A stretch of DNA of 64,000 nt from Sphingomonas sp. Leaf33 (GCF_001421785.1 NZ_LMLB01000001.1:1972129-2036128), one strand, 5' to 3'; shown: positions 41,321 through 50,495, counted from the stretch's first letter. The notes: generated from the letters alone by a model not told the origin. Program-made: numbers and translations.

Positions 41321-42250
41321 ATGAGCGCCGCCCTGCTTCTCCTCTCGCCGCTGCTGCTCGCCAATACCGACACGCCACCGGCGCCGATCGTGACGCCGGC
41401 GCAGGTCGATCCGGTCACGATACCCGATCCGATAAAGGCGATGCTCGACGCGGCGATGACATCGGGTAGCGAGGCGGAGGTGCAGACGATCGCCAAATAC
41501 GCCGCGTCGGCGTCCCCCGAAAGTGCCGAGGCGATCCGCCGCATCGCCAATGCGTGGAAGGATGCGCGCAGCGCGGCGGCCACGCGGACGCTGCAGGATT
41601 CGGGCTTTTTCGACTTGGTGCGCGGTCGGGTCGAAGTCGGCGGCTTCTACACGACCGGGAACACGCGCAACGTCGGCCTGACGGCCGCGGCCGACGTGAC
41701 GCGCGAGGGCTTCCAGTGGCGGCACAAGCTGCGCGTGCTTGCGGAGTATCAGGAGAGCCTGGGGATCACCACGCGCGAACACTATCTCGCGGCCTACGAA
41801 CCCAACTACAAGATCGACGACCGGCTCTATGCGTATGGCGCCGCGCAATATGAGGCGGATCGCTTTCTCGGTTACTTCTCGCGCTATTCGGCATCGGCCG
41901 GGGCGGGCTACACCGCGATCCGGTCGCCGCGGATGACGCTCGACGTCGAACTTGGCCCGTCGTTCCGGCGCACCGCGTTCACCGACTTCAAGACCGAGAA
42001 CGAACTGGGCGCGCGCGGCACTCTCGATTTCGACTGGCGGCTGGCGAACGGCCTGACGCTCAGCCAGGATGCGTCGGCCTATCTCCAGAACCTCAATTCG
42101 ACGCTGACAACGCGCACGGCGCTCGGCGCAAAGCTGTTCGGGCCGCTGTCGGCGTCGATGTCCTACGCCGTCAGCTACGAAAGCCGGCCGCCGGTCGGAC
42201 GCGTCGGCACCGACACCACCAGCCGCGCGTCACTCGTCTACGCCTTCTGA
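41321..42250 (+). CDS. DUF481 outer-membrane beta-barrel protein
   Basis: 309 aa. A signal peptide (MSAALLLLSPLLLANTD) is followed by a helical region to ~residue 95 and then amphipathic beta strands (VEVGGFYTTGNTRNVGLTAA, FQWRHKLRVLAEYQ, RTAFTDFKTENELGARGTL) ending in an aromatic residue (LVYAF), the standard outer-membrane insertion signal. This pattern matches DUF481 (YdiY-like) porin-type proteins, whose role is unknown. AAAAGGA precedes the ATG. A palindrome and hairpin follow the gene. Confidence 0.9.
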   Translation: MSAALLLLSPLLLANTDTPPAPIVTPAQVDPVTIPDPIKAMLDAAMTSGSEAEVQTIAKYAASASPESAEAIRRIANAWKDARSAAATRTLQDSGFFDLVRGRVEVGGFYTTGNTRNVGLTAAADVTREGFQWRHKLRVLAEYQESLGITTREHYLAAYEPNYKIDDRLYAYGAAQYEADRFLGYFSRYSASAGAGYTAIRSPRMTLDVELGPSFRRTAFTDFKTENELGARGTLDFDWRLANGLTLSQDASAYLQNLNSTLTTRTALGAKLFGPLSASMSYAVSYESRPPVGRVGTDTTSRASLVYAF

Positions 42251-42265
42251 CGTCGATCCGCGTTT

Positions 42266-42294
42266 GGTAACAATTGTTACCGGGGGTTGCCCCC
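42266..42294. promoter_or_regulatory. Perfect 16-bp palindrome plus GC hairpin upstream of the arginine operon
   Basis: GGTAACAATTGTTACC at 42266-42281 is a perfect 8+8 palindrome. GGGGG-TTG-CCCCC (42282-42294) follows it directly. They lie 15 bp after the DUF481 stop and 30-58 bp before the M20 hydrolase ATG, the position of an operator overlapping a promoter. The GC hairpin could also end transcription of the DUF481 gene. The binding regulator is unknown. Confidence 0.65.
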
Positions 42295-42323
42295 ACCGCC
42301 CCGATCTGGGCTAGACTGCGGCG

Positions 42324-43529
42324 ATGCCACTGACCGCCACCGAAGCCGCCGCCGTCGGGCGTGCCGGCGCCTCGCCGATGCTGGAGCGGACGCTTGCCTG
42401 GAGCGCGGTGAACAGCGGGACCGGCAACCTGACCGGGCTGGCGGAGGTCGCGGACAAGCTGGTCGAGGCGTTCTCCTCTCTCCCCGGCGCGATCAGCCTC
42501 GTCGATCCGGCACCGGCCGAGCGTGTCACCACAGACGGCCGGGTCGAGCCGATCGCCAACGGCCGCCACCTGGTCCTGCGCGTCCGCCCCGACGCCCCGC
42601 GGCGGATGCTGTTCACCGGCCACATGGACACCGTGTACGCCGCCGACCACCCCTTCCAGACGATCCGCGAACTGCCCGACGGACGCATCAACGGGCCCGG
42701 AGTCGCCGATATGAAGGGCGGAATCGCCGTCCTGCTCGCAGCGCTTGAGGCAGTCGAGGCAAGCCCCGTCTCGACCCATCTCGGCTACGACGTGCTCATC
42801 ACCTCGGACGAGGAAACCGGCAGCTTCTCGTCCGCCGCGCTGATCGCCGATCTCGCGCGTGGAAAGGTTGCGGCGCTCACCTACGAACCCGCGCTTGCCG
42901 ATGGCGGCCTGGCCGGCGCGCGGGCGGGCACGGGCAATTTCTCGCTGGTCGTCCGCGGCCGCAGCGCGCACGCCGGGCGCAATCCGGACGACGGCCGCAA
43001 CGCGGTCGTCGCGGCGGCGGCGCTGGCGGTCCGGCTAAAGGCGCTCCACGGTGCCGGCCTGTCGGTCAACCCGGCGCGGATCGATGGCGGCGGGCCGAAC
43101 AACGTCGTTCCCGATCTGGCGATCCTGCGCGTCAACTTCCGCCCGGCCCTGCCCGACGACGTCATCCGCGCGCGTGCCGCACTCGACGCGGCGGTCGGCG
43201 CGATCGCCGCCGAGCATGACGTGGCGATCGACGTCCACGGCAGCTTCAACCGCCCGCCAAAGCCGATCGACCCCGGCGCCGGAAAACTGTTCGATCTGGT
43301 CCGCGCGACCGGCGCCGATCTCGGCGTGCCCGTGACCTGGGCCGCCACCGGCGGGGTCTGCGACGGCAATAACATCGCCGCGTGCGGCGTACCGGTCGTC
43401 GACACGATGGGACCGCGCGGCGGCGCGATCCATTCGTCGGACGAGTTCCTGATCCCCGACAGCCTTGCCGAACGCGCCGGACTGTCGGCGGTCACCATTC
43501 TCCGCATCCTCGAAGGGGGCCTCGCTTGA
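42324..43529 (+). CDS. M20-family metallohydrolase, candidate succinylglutamate desuccinylase
   Basis: 401 aa. MLFTGHMDTVYAADH and GPGVADMKGGIAVLLAALEA carry the His and bridging Asp, TSDEETGS the catalytic and metal Glu pair, and ARAGTGNFSLVVRGRSAHAG the dimerisation-domain motif of the M20 (CPG2/ArgE-like) family. These enzymes hydrolyse amide bonds of N-acyl amino acids. It overlaps astA by 4 bp (TTGA) and leads the operon. No astE is seen, so it may hydrolyse N-succinylglutamate to succinate and glutamate. That role is inferred from context; the family assignment is firm. Confidence 0.9.
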   Translation: MPLTATEAAAVGRAGASPMLERTLAWSAVNSGTGNLTGLAEVADKLVEAFSSLPGAISLVDPAPAERVTTDGRVEPIANGRHLVLRVRPDAPRRMLFTGHMDTVYAADHPFQTIRELPDGRINGPGVADMKGGIAVLLAALEAVEASPVSTHLGYDVLITSDEETGSFSSAALIADLARGKVAALTYEPALADGGLAGARAGTGNFSLVVRGRSAHAGRNPDDGRNAVVAAAALAVRLKALHGAGLSVNPARIDGGGPNNVVPDLAILRVNFRPALPDDVIRARAALDAAVGAIAAEHDVAIDVHGSFNRPPKPIDPGAGKLFDLVRATGADLGVPVTWAATGGVCDGNNIAACGVPVVDTMGPRGGAIHSSDEFLIPDSLAERAGLSAVTILRILEGGLA

Positions 43530-44524
43530 GCTTCGTCATCCGCGCCGCGCGCGATTCCGACCTGCAACCGCTGTACGAAATGGCCAAGCTGACCGGCGGC
43601 GGCTTCACCAACCTGCCCCCGGAAAAGCCGGCGCTGCGCGCCAAGCTGGAACGCAGCCACGCCGCCTTCGACCGCGATGCCGATACGATCGAGGACGAAC
43701 TGTTCGTCCTGGTTCTCGAGAACCTGGAAACGGGCGAGGTCCGCGGCACGTGCCAGATCTTTCCGCACGTCGGCCAGCGCTGGCCGTTCTACAGCTACCG
43801 CATCGGCACCATTACCAAGCGCAGCGAGGAACTGGGCCGCACCTTCAGCGCCGAGATCCTGAACCTGGTCAACGACCTGGGCGGCGCGAGCGAAGTCGGC
43901 GGATTGTTCCTGCACCCGGGCGAGCGGGCCGGCGGCCTGGGCCTGCTGCTTGCCCGTGCGCGCTATCTGTTCATCCGCAACCACCGCAGCCGCTTCGGCG
44001 AGCGGGTGCTGGCGGAGTTGCGCGGGATCATCGACGAAGCCGGCGGGTCACCCTTCTGGGACGGCGTCGCCGGACGGTTCTTCGGCATGAATTTTCAGGA
44101 GGCCGACCAGTTTAATGCGGTCCATGGCAACCAGTTCATCGCCGATCTGATGCCCAAGCACCCGGTTTACGTCGCGATGCTGTCCGAAAGCGCGCGCAGC
44201 GTCATCGGCCTGCCGCACCCGTCGGGCCGCGCCGCGATGCGAATGCTGGAGAACGAAGGCTTCGCGTACGAGAAGTACGTCGATATCTTCGACGGCGGGC
44301 CGACGATGACCGCCCGGATCGACCAGGTGAAGACGGTGCGCGAGGCGCGCGATTTCGAGCTGAGCGGGATCGCCGACGGCGGCGTGCCCGCGCTGATCGC
44401 GACCGGGCGTCTCCGCGACTTCCGCGTGACGCTGGGCGAAGTCGGCGACGGCACGATCGACCCGGTGAGCGCCGCCGCGCTGAGCGTGTCAGTTGGCGAT
44501 GTTCTGACGGAGGTCGAACGCTGA
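43526..44524 (+). CDS. astA: Arginine N-succinyltransferase
   Basis: 332 aa from a TTG at 43526. FVIRAARDSDLQPLYEMAKL, GGGFTNLPPEKPAL, ELGRTFSAEILNLVND, GGLFLHPGERAGGLGLLLAR, FWDGVAGRFFGMNFQEAD and PKHPVYVAMLSESA are AstA signatures. It transfers succinyl from succinyl-CoA to arginine, the first step of the AST pathway. The TTG start coincides with the stop of the M20 gene and the gene overlaps astB by one base (TGATG), so translation is tightly coupled. Confidence 0.96.
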   Translation: MSFVIRAARDSDLQPLYEMAKLTGGGFTNLPPEKPALRAKLERSHAAFDRDADTIEDELFVLVLENLETGEVRGTCQIFPHVGQRWPFYSYRIGTITKRSEELGRTFSAEILNLVNDLGGASEVGGLFLHPGERAGGLGLLLARARYLFIRNHRSRFGERVLAELRGIIDEAGGSPFWDGVAGRFFGMNFQEADQFNAVHGNQFIADLMPKHPVYVAMLSESARSVIGLPHPSGRAAMRMLENEGFAYEKYVDIFDGGPTMTARIDQVKTVREARDFELSGIADGGVPALIATGRLRDFRVTLGEVGDGTIDPVSAAALSVSVGDVLTEVER

Positions 44525-45774
44525 TGGCCCTGGTTGAAATCAACTTCGACGGCATCGTCGGGCCGAGCCACAATTATGCGGGCCTCAGTCACGGCAACCT
44601 CGCCGCGACCAAAAACGCCGGCGCGACCTCGCATCCGCGGGCGGCGGCGTTGCAGGGCATCGAAAAGATGCGCGCCAACCTGGCGCTCGGACTGACGCAA
44701 GGCATCCTGCTGCCCCATCCGCGGCCGGATCATCGCTGGTTGGAAAGTCTCGCCGCCGATTACGCCCGCGCGCCCACGCACCTCCAGTCGCAGGCGTTGT
44801 CGGCGTCGGCGATGTGGGCGGCCAATGCCGCGACCGTCTCGCCCGCGCCCGATACCGCCGATGGCCGCTGCCACCTGAGCGTCGCCAACCTCGCCACAAT
44901 GGCGCACCGCAGCCACGAATGGCCTGCGACGCTGAAGCAACTGCGCAGGGCGTTCGCCGACCCGGCGTTCGCGGTCCACGCGCCGGTGCCAGCACCTTTC
45001 GGCGACGAAGGCGCGGCCAATCACATGCGGCTGTGTGCGGACCATGGCAGCCCTGGGGTCGAGGTGTTCGTCTACGGCATCGCCGGCGGCCCCTTCCCCG
45101 CGCGCCAGCACCGCGATGCGAGCGAAGCCATCGCCCGCCGTCATGGCGTCACCGACGCGATCTTCACCCGCCAATCCGACGCCGCCATCGCGGCCGGCGC
45201 CTTTCACAACGACGTCGTCGCGGTCGCCAACGAACGCGTGCTCTTCGCACACGAACAGGCGTTCGCAGATCGCGATGGGCTGTACGCCGACCTGCGCGCC
45301 CGACTGCCCGAAGTCGAGATCGTCGAGGTTCCGGCGTCCGCGGTCAGCCTGGCGGATGCGATTTCCTCCTATCTGTTCAACGCGCAGCTGGTGACTCTGC
45401 CCGACGGCACCACCGCGCTGATCGTACCAGGCGAAGCGCGCGATACGCCATCGGTCTGGGCCTGGCTCCAGGCGCACCTTGCCGGCAACGGTCCGATCCG
45501 CCGGGTCGAGGTAGTCGATGTCCGCGAATCGATGGCGAACGGCGGCGGTCCTGCGTGCCTGCGCCTGCGCGTCGTTGCCGATCCCGCCACCATCGATCCG
45601 CGGTTCCTGGTCGACGCGGCCAAGCTCGACCGCATCGCCGGGGTCGTCCGCACGACCTGGCCGGACGCGATTCCGCACGACGCGATCGGCGACCCGATAC
45701 TCGTCCGCCAGATCGAGGACGCCCGCCGTGCGCTGTTCGAGACGCTGGATACTGTCGGGTTACTTGACAGTTAA
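44524..45774 (+). CDS. astB: N-succinylarginine dihydrolase
   Basis: 416 aa. EINFDGIVGPSHNYAGLSHG, LPHPRPDHRWLES, ANAATVSPAPDTADGR, AHRSHEWP, AFHNDVVAVANERVL and GGGPACLRLRVV contain the amidinotransferase-fold residues, with the C-terminal Cys in GGPACLRL and the His in FHNDV. It converts succinylarginine to succinylornithine, CO2 and ammonia. Last gene of the M20-astA-astB unit; astC is not in the window and astD is at 27707. Confidence 0.96.
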   Translation: MALVEINFDGIVGPSHNYAGLSHGNLAATKNAGATSHPRAAALQGIEKMRANLALGLTQGILLPHPRPDHRWLESLAADYARAPTHLQSQALSASAMWAANAATVSPAPDTADGRCHLSVANLATMAHRSHEWPATLKQLRRAFADPAFAVHAPVPAPFGDEGAANHMRLCADHGSPGVEVFVYGIAGGPFPARQHRDASEAIARRHGVTDAIFTRQSDAAIAAGAFHNDVVAVANERVLFAHEQAFADRDGLYADLRARLPEVEIVEVPASAVSLADAISSYLFNAQLVTLPDGTTALIVPGEARDTPSVWAWLQAHLAGNGPIRRVEVVDVRESMANGGGPACLRLRVVADPATIDPRFLVDAAKLDRIAGVVRTTWPDAIPHDAIGDPILVRQIEDARRALFETLDTVGLLDS

Positions 45775-45840
45775 CCACGTGGCTTCATGCCGGATTAACG
45801 GATTTCCGCCGCTGGCCCGGGCCTTGCTTATCAGTCGGCC

Positions 45841-46050
45841 ATGTGGTCCCGCGTCCTCCGCCTGTTCACCATCAAGACCAAGTTCGAGGCGTTCCTCGTC
45901 ATCTACAGCCTGGGCGTCGGCGCGGTCGAGCGGGGCGTGCGCTATCTCGATGCCTATCCCGGCGTCGGCGGCTGGATGTTGTTCGCGGTTTGCCCGATCG
46001 CGGTGTTCATGGCCGGCGGTCGCATTCTCGACTCGCTCGAACACGACTGA
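45841..46050 (+). CDS. Small membrane protein (69 aa)
   Basis: MWSRVLRLFTIKTKFEAFLV starts a basic N-terminus followed by hydrophobic segments FEAFLVIYSLGVGAV and GWMLFAVCPIAVFMAGG, suggesting two membrane helices. Not assigned to a named family. Composition and the spacing to the next small gene (37 bp) suggest a conserved sphingomonad envelope protein. No clear ribosome-binding site, so confidence is moderate. Confidence 0.7.
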   Translation: MWSRVLRLFTIKTKFEAFLVIYSLGVGAVERGVRYLDAYPGVGGWMLFAVCPIAVFMAGGRILDSLEHD

Positions 46051-46087
46051 GGTTCCGTCCCGGGCCGTTTCGGGCTATGCTGCGGCC

Positions 46088-46363
46088 ATGGCAAACGACG
46101 GTCCCCTGCACCGCTGGTTCCGCGCGCATCCCGAAAGCGTCGGCGAGACCTATCTCGAGCATTTCGGCGTCGCCTCGCGCTTCGGCACGAAGCTGATCGC
46201 CGGCGGGCTCGCCTGCATGGTCCACGCGGTCCTGCCCAATTTCTTCGAGCGCACCGGCAGCAATACGGTGAAGGCGCTGTATTCGAAGATGGTATCTCGC
46301 CAGCCAGGAGCGCGCCGGCCGGCGTACGAAGAGCCGCAGTGGCGGCCGGAATACGAAATCTGA
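46088..46363 (+). CDS. DUF6356 family protein
   Basis: 91 aa. HRWFRAHPESVGETYLEHFG near the N-terminus followed by a hydrophobic region (LIAGGLACMVHAVLPNFF) and FERTGSNTVKALYSKM matches the DUF6356 pattern of alphaproteobacteria. One probable membrane helix. Function unknown. Same strand as the flanking small genes. Confidence 0.82.
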   Translation: MANDGPLHRWFRAHPESVGETYLEHFGVASRFGTKLIAGGLACMVHAVLPNFFERTGSNTVKALYSKMVSRQPGARRPAYEEPQWRPEYEI

Positions 46364-46441
46364 TGTAACGCACAGGCGGGGGACCGGACACGGATCGCGT
46401 TCCCCCTTTCCTCCCGCGCTTTAGCTTGCCAAAGGGTGGCC

Positions 46442-46993
46442 ATGCCGATGCCGCCGCTTCCCGATCTCGACGCGCTGTCGATGGACGAGGTCGCCGCACA
46501 TATCGCTGCGCAGTCCACCGCCCCCGTCGAGAATTGGCACCCGAGCCATTGCGGCGACAGCGAGATGCGGATCGCCAGCGACGGACAGTGGTATCACCAG
46601 GGCTCGCCGATCGGACGCCGCGACATGGTCCGCAAGTTCGCGACGATCCTGCGGCGTGAGGGCGACGGCGGTTATGTGCTGGTCAACCCGGGCGAGAAGC
46701 TCGACATCGCGGTCGATGACGCCCCCTTTGTTGCGGTGACGATGAAGGCGGAGGGTGGCCGCATCGCGTTCCAGACCAATGTCGGCGACTTGGTCATCGC
46801 CGGTCCCGATAACCCGCTGCGGTTCGAGACGAAGCCGGATGGCCCGCACCCCTATATCCGCGTCCGCGGCGGGCTCGACGCGCTGATCGCCCGGTCGCTC
46901 TACTACGACCTCGCCAATCTTGCGCTCGACGGCGGCGAAACTCCGCCGGGCGTGTGGAGCGGCGGCGCCTTCTTCCCGCTGGAACCGGCATGA
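46442..46993 (+). CDS. DUF1285 domain protein
   Basis: 183 aa from the ATG at 46442, with AAAGGG 5 bases upstream (a GTG at 46436 is possible). NWHPSHCGDSEMRIASDGQW, GSPIGRRDMVRKFATILRRE and GYVLVNPGEKLDIAVDD match DUF1285, a soluble two-domain protein of unknown function. Overlaps the Nudix gene by 4 bp, indicating one transcript DUF1285-nudix-cca. Confidence 0.9.
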   Translation: MPMPPLPDLDALSMDEVAAHIAAQSTAPVENWHPSHCGDSEMRIASDGQWYHQGSPIGRRDMVRKFATILRREGDGGYVLVNPGEKLDIAVDDAPFVAVTMKAEGGRIAFQTNVGDLVIAGPDNPLRFETKPDGPHPYIRVRGGLDALIARSLYYDLANLALDGGETPPGVWSGGAFFPLEPA

Positions 46994-47586
46994 CGCTCGC
47001 CGATCGTCTGGCGGCCGCGCTTGCCGCGGGCCGTCGCGCCGCGCCGGACCTGCTGACCGGCGACCTGAGCGCGCTAGAGCTGGAGGGTGCGCCCCCCGCG
47101 ACCGAGGCCGCCGTATTGGTCGCGATCACCGACCGCGCAGAGCCGGGCGTCATCCTGACCCGCCGGACCGAAACGCTACGCGCTCACGCCGGCCAGGTCG
47201 CCTTTCCCGGCGGCCGGATCGATCCCGAAGACGCCGACGCGGTCGCCGCCGCCTTGCGGGAGGCGCGCGAGGAGATCGGCCTGCCGTCCGACGCCGTCAC
47301 GATCGTCGGCGCGGTTTCACCTTATCGCACCGGCACCGGCTACCGGGTCACGCCGGTCATCGGCGTCGTGCCCCCCGACCTGCCGCTGACGCCGGCGGAA
47401 GCCGAAGTCGCCGCCGTGTTCGAAGCGCCGCTCGCCTATGTGCTCGATCCCGCCAACCACGCCCGGGAAACCGCGGTGTGGAAAGGGAGCGAACGCCACT
47501 ACACCCGCATCGACTGGCAGGGCGAGACCATCTGGGGTGCGACCGCCGCAATGATCGTCAATCTGTCGCGGCAGCTCGCATGGTAG
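46990..47586 (+). CDS. CoA pyrophosphatase-like Nudix hydrolase
   Basis: 198 aa. LTRRTETLRAHAGQVAFPGG is the NuCoA signature that precedes the Nudix box GGRIDPEDADAVAAALREAR-EEIG. The family splits CoA and its derivatives into 3'-phospho-ADP and phosphopantetheine. It starts in an ATGA overlap with DUF1285 and overlaps the CCA-adding gene by 7 bp. Confidence 0.93.
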   Translation: MTLADRLAAALAAGRRAAPDLLTGDLSALELEGAPPATEAAVLVAITDRAEPGVILTRRTETLRAHAGQVAFPGGRIDPEDADAVAAALREAREEIGLPSDAVTIVGAVSPYRTGTGYRVTPVIGVVPPDLPLTPAEAEVAAVFEAPLAYVLDPANHARETAVWKGSERHYTRIDWQGETIWGATAAMIVNLSRQLAW

Positions 47587-48761
47587 CGCTGCCGCAGACC
47601 GACTGGCGGACGCGCGCCGGGCTCGACGAGCTGATCGAGGCGCTGGGCGGCGGTACGCACGCCCGTTTTGTCGGCGGCGCGGTGCGCGACGCGCTGCTCG
47701 GCCTGCCCGTCGCCGATATCGACATCGCGACCCGGCACGATCCTGAAGACGTGATGCACCGCCTGCGTCGTGCGGGCATCAAGGCGGTGCCGACCGGCAT
47801 CGCCCACGGCACGATCACGGCGGTCATCGCCAGCGGCCCGGTCGAAGTGACGACGCTGCGCCGCGACGTGTCGACCGACGGGCGCCACGCCGTCGTCGCC
47901 TTCACCGACGACTGGCGCGAGGATGCCGCGCGGCGCGATTTCACGATGAACGCGCTCTATGCCGATCCCGACACGGGTGAAGTCTTCGACTATTTCGGCG
48001 GCCTCGCCGATCTGGATGCGCGCCGCATCCGCTTCATCGGCGACGCGCGCCAGCGGATCGCCGAGGATCACCTGCGCATCCTGCGCTTCTTCCGTTTCCT
48101 CGCCCGCTTCGGCGACACACCCGACGCCGCGGGCCTGGCCGCCTGCACCGATCGCACCAACGACCTGATGGCCCTGTCGCGCGAGCGGATCCGCGACGAA
48201 CTGCTCAAGCTGCTGGTCGCCAGGGACGCGGTGGCGGTTATCCGGCTGATGCTTGACCACGGCATCGTCGCCCCGGTGCTGCCCGAAATCGATCCCGCAG
48301 GCGTCGCCCGGCTGGCTGCTCTGGCAAGCACCGAAGATGCGCAGGGTATCGCGCCCGACGCGATCCGACGTCTCGCCGCGCTCGTCGGGCATGATGCGGT
48401 GGTCGAGGTCGGCGCGCGACTGAAGCTGTCGAATGCGGATCGCAAGCGGCTGGAGGCGGCGGGATCGGGTGTCGGTGACGAAGGTCCCCGCGCGCTTGCC
48501 TACCGCGTCGGCCCGGACGGCGCGCGCGATCGCTTGTTGCTGGCGGGCGCCGACACGCACAGCCTCGATGGATGGGTGCCGCCGCGCCTGCCGGTATCGG
48601 GCGGCGCTCTGGTCGCGCGCGGGCTTCGCAAGGGGCCCGACGTGGCGCGCACGCTGCGCGCGATCGAGGACCGGTGGATCGCCGCCGGCTTCCCCGAGCG
48701 AATCGACGCCATCGTCGACGAAGCGGTGGCTCAGGCCCTGTCGGCCGCCAGCAGCGCGTAA
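47580..48761 (+). CDS. cca: CCA tRNA nucleotidyltransferase
   Basis: 393 aa. RFVGGAVRDALLGLPVADIDIAT carries the nucleotidyltransferase signature GGxVRD with the DxD metal pair. RRDFTMNALYAD and EDHLRILRFFRFLARFG are family motifs for nucleotide selection and the head/neck domains. It repairs or builds tRNA 3' CCA ends; several tRNAs in this window already encode CCA. Its last 31 bp overlap the 3' end of the convergent GGDEF-EAL gene. Confidence 0.95.
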   Translation: MVALPQTDWRTRAGLDELIEALGGGTHARFVGGAVRDALLGLPVADIDIATRHDPEDVMHRLRRAGIKAVPTGIAHGTITAVIASGPVEVTTLRRDVSTDGRHAVVAFTDDWREDAARRDFTMNALYADPDTGEVFDYFGGLADLDARRIRFIGDARQRIAEDHLRILRFFRFLARFGDTPDAAGLAACTDRTNDLMALSRERIRDELLKLLVARDAVAVIRLMLDHGIVAPVLPEIDPAGVARLAALASTEDAQGIAPDAIRRLAALVGHDAVVEVGARLKLSNADRKRLEAAGSGVGDEGPRALAYRVGPDGARDRLLLAGADTHSLDGWVPPRLPVSGGALVARGLRKGPDVARTLRAIEDRWIAAGFPERIDAIVDEAVAQALSAASSA

Positions 48762-50440
48762 GCGTCGTCGGCCTCGACAGGGCGCGAATAGAGATACCCC
48801 TGGCCGTAGCTGCACCCGAGCGCGGCCAGCGTCTGCGCCAGTTCGTTGCTCTCTACGCCTTCCGCGGTCGTCCTCATCCCCAGCGCCTGCGCGAGACTCA
48901 GCACCGCGCGGACGATGGCGACCTTGTCGCGATCGGCGAGCATGCCTGAGATGAAGCTGCGGTCGATCTTCAATATGTTGATCGGCAGCCGCTGGAGGTA
49001 GGCGAGGTTCGAGTAGCCCGTGCCGAAATCGTCCATCGCCAGGCGGGTGCCGAGGTCCTTCAGCGCCTTCAGCGTCTCCGCGATCCGGTCGTGATCGCCG
49101 ATGATCGCGCTTTCGGTCAGCTCCAGCGTCACCCGTGCGCCATCGACGCCGTGGATGTCGAGCGCGCGGCGGACCATGGTCGGCACGTCGTCGCGCTGCA
49201 GCTGGATCGCCGACAGGTTGACCGCGACTGCGACGCCGCAGTCGCCACCGGCTGTCCGATCCCACCGCGCCAACGTCTGCGCGGCGGCGTCCATCGCCCA
49301 ACGACCGAGCGGCAGGATCAGCCCGCACTCCTCGGCAACCGGGATGAAATCAGTCGGCGGAACACTCACTCCGTCCGGCGCCCAGCGGGCCAGCGATTCG
49401 AACGAGGTGATGCGTCCGGTCGACAAGTCGCAGATCGGCTGGAAGGCGAGCGTCATCTCGCCGTTTTCGATCGCGCGGCGCAGGCGGGTCTCGATCCCGA
49501 ACTGCGTCCGCACGACGTCGTAGGAGGTGCGGCTGTACACCTCGACCTCACCGGTCCGCTTGCCGCGCTTCACCGCGAACTGCGCGTGACGGATCAGGTC
49601 CTCGGGCTGGTCGATCTGGTCGGCGCCCAGCGCGATGCCGATCGAGCAGTCGACGCGGATCTCGAAGTCGGACAGGCGGAACGGCGTGGCGAGCGCCGCC
49701 TGGAACCGGCGCGCGACGTGCATCGCATCGGCCAGCCCGTCGTCGGTTTCGATCAGGACCGCGAATTCGTCGCCGCCGATGCGCCCCAGCATGTCGCGCC
49801 CGCGGAGCGCCCCCTTGATCCGTCGCGCGACCGAAATCAGCAATTCGTCGCCGGCCAGCGACCCCATGCACGCGTTGACCTGGCTGAACCGGGCCAGGTT
49901 GACGATCAGGATCGCATAGGACGTCGCGTTCGCCGGCGTGACATGGCTGTCGACCAAATCGTCGAAGCCGGCGCGGTTTGGCAGCCCGGTCAGGCTGTCG
50001 GACAGCATCTCGCGGCGCAGGCTGGTTTCGGTGCGTTGCTCGGGCGTCTGGTCGACCAGGCTGACCAGGCAGCGGTCGACCGATTCCACCCGCCGCGCCA
50101 GCATCACGCGGAAATGTTGCGCGTCGATCGCCTCGCCGACCTGCCAAGTGAATTCCTCGTGCGTTTCGGGCGATTGCAGAAACGCACTGATGCGGCCTCC
50201 GAGCAGTCGCGTGACCGAACTGTCGCCCGCCGTGTTCCCGAGCCCAGCGCGCCGGAACGGGCGATTGACCGCTTCATATTCCAGCTTGCCGTCCCGCGTC
50301 GTCACGATCGCGGCAGCGATCGGCAGCAGGTCGATCGTTCGCGCGCTCATCCTGGGCCCGAAGACGCACGGATCCTCACCCACGACAGGCGCGGGTCTAG
50401 TGTCAGACAGGCTTGGCGCGCGCGCCTTGCGGAACAGCAT
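48731..50440 (-). CDS. GGDEF-EAL protein (cyclic-di-GMP synthesis/hydrolysis)
   Basis: 569 aa from the ATG at 50440 (a GTG lies one codon earlier). A PAS-like N-terminus (LLPIAAAIVTTRDGKLEYEAVN) precedes a GGDEF domain (GRIGGDEFAVL, intact signature) at about residues 165-310 and an EAL domain from ~330. The EAL residues are largely complete: E in FESLARW, N in AVNLSAIQ, E in LELTESA, DDFGTGYSN, KIDRSFI and the loop E in AEGVESNEL. The phosphodiesterase is probably active, and the cyclase may be too. No membrane segment, so it is cytosolic. Convergent with cca, with 31 bp of overlapping coding sequence. Confidence 0.95.
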   Translation of the reverse strand: MLFRKARAPSLSDTRPAPVVGEDPCVFGPRMSARTIDLLPIAAAIVTTRDGKLEYEAVNRPFRRAGLGNTAGDSSVTRLLGGRISAFLQSPETHEEFTWQVGEAIDAQHFRVMLARRVESVDRCLVSLVDQTPEQRTETSLRREMLSDSLTGLPNRAGFDDLVDSHVTPANATSYAILIVNLARFSQVNACMGSLAGDELLISVARRIKGALRGRDMLGRIGGDEFAVLIETDDGLADAMHVARRFQAALATPFRLSDFEIRVDCSIGIALGADQIDQPEDLIRHAQFAVKRGKRTGEVEVYSRTSYDVVRTQFGIETRLRRAIENGEMTLAFQPICDLSTGRITSFESLARWAPDGVSVPPTDFIPVAEECGLILPLGRWAMDAAAQTLARWDRTAGGDCGVAVAVNLSAIQLQRDDVPTMVRRALDIHGVDGARVTLELTESAIIGDHDRIAETLKALKDLGTRLAMDDFGTGYSNLAYLQRLPINILKIDRSFISGMLADRDKVAIVRAVLSLAQALGMRTTAEGVESNELAQTLAALGCSYGQGYLYSRPVEADDAYALLAADRA

Positions 50441-50495
50441 CACGGCAAACGACTAGAGGCGACTAGTTAAATCCCTCTAAAGCAGGCCGTTTCGT

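Noticed and set aside
47499..49328. Minus-strand open frame across cca and into the GGDEF-EAL gene
   Set aside because: Reads antisense to cca and out of frame with the EAL gene; both true genes have full motif sets.
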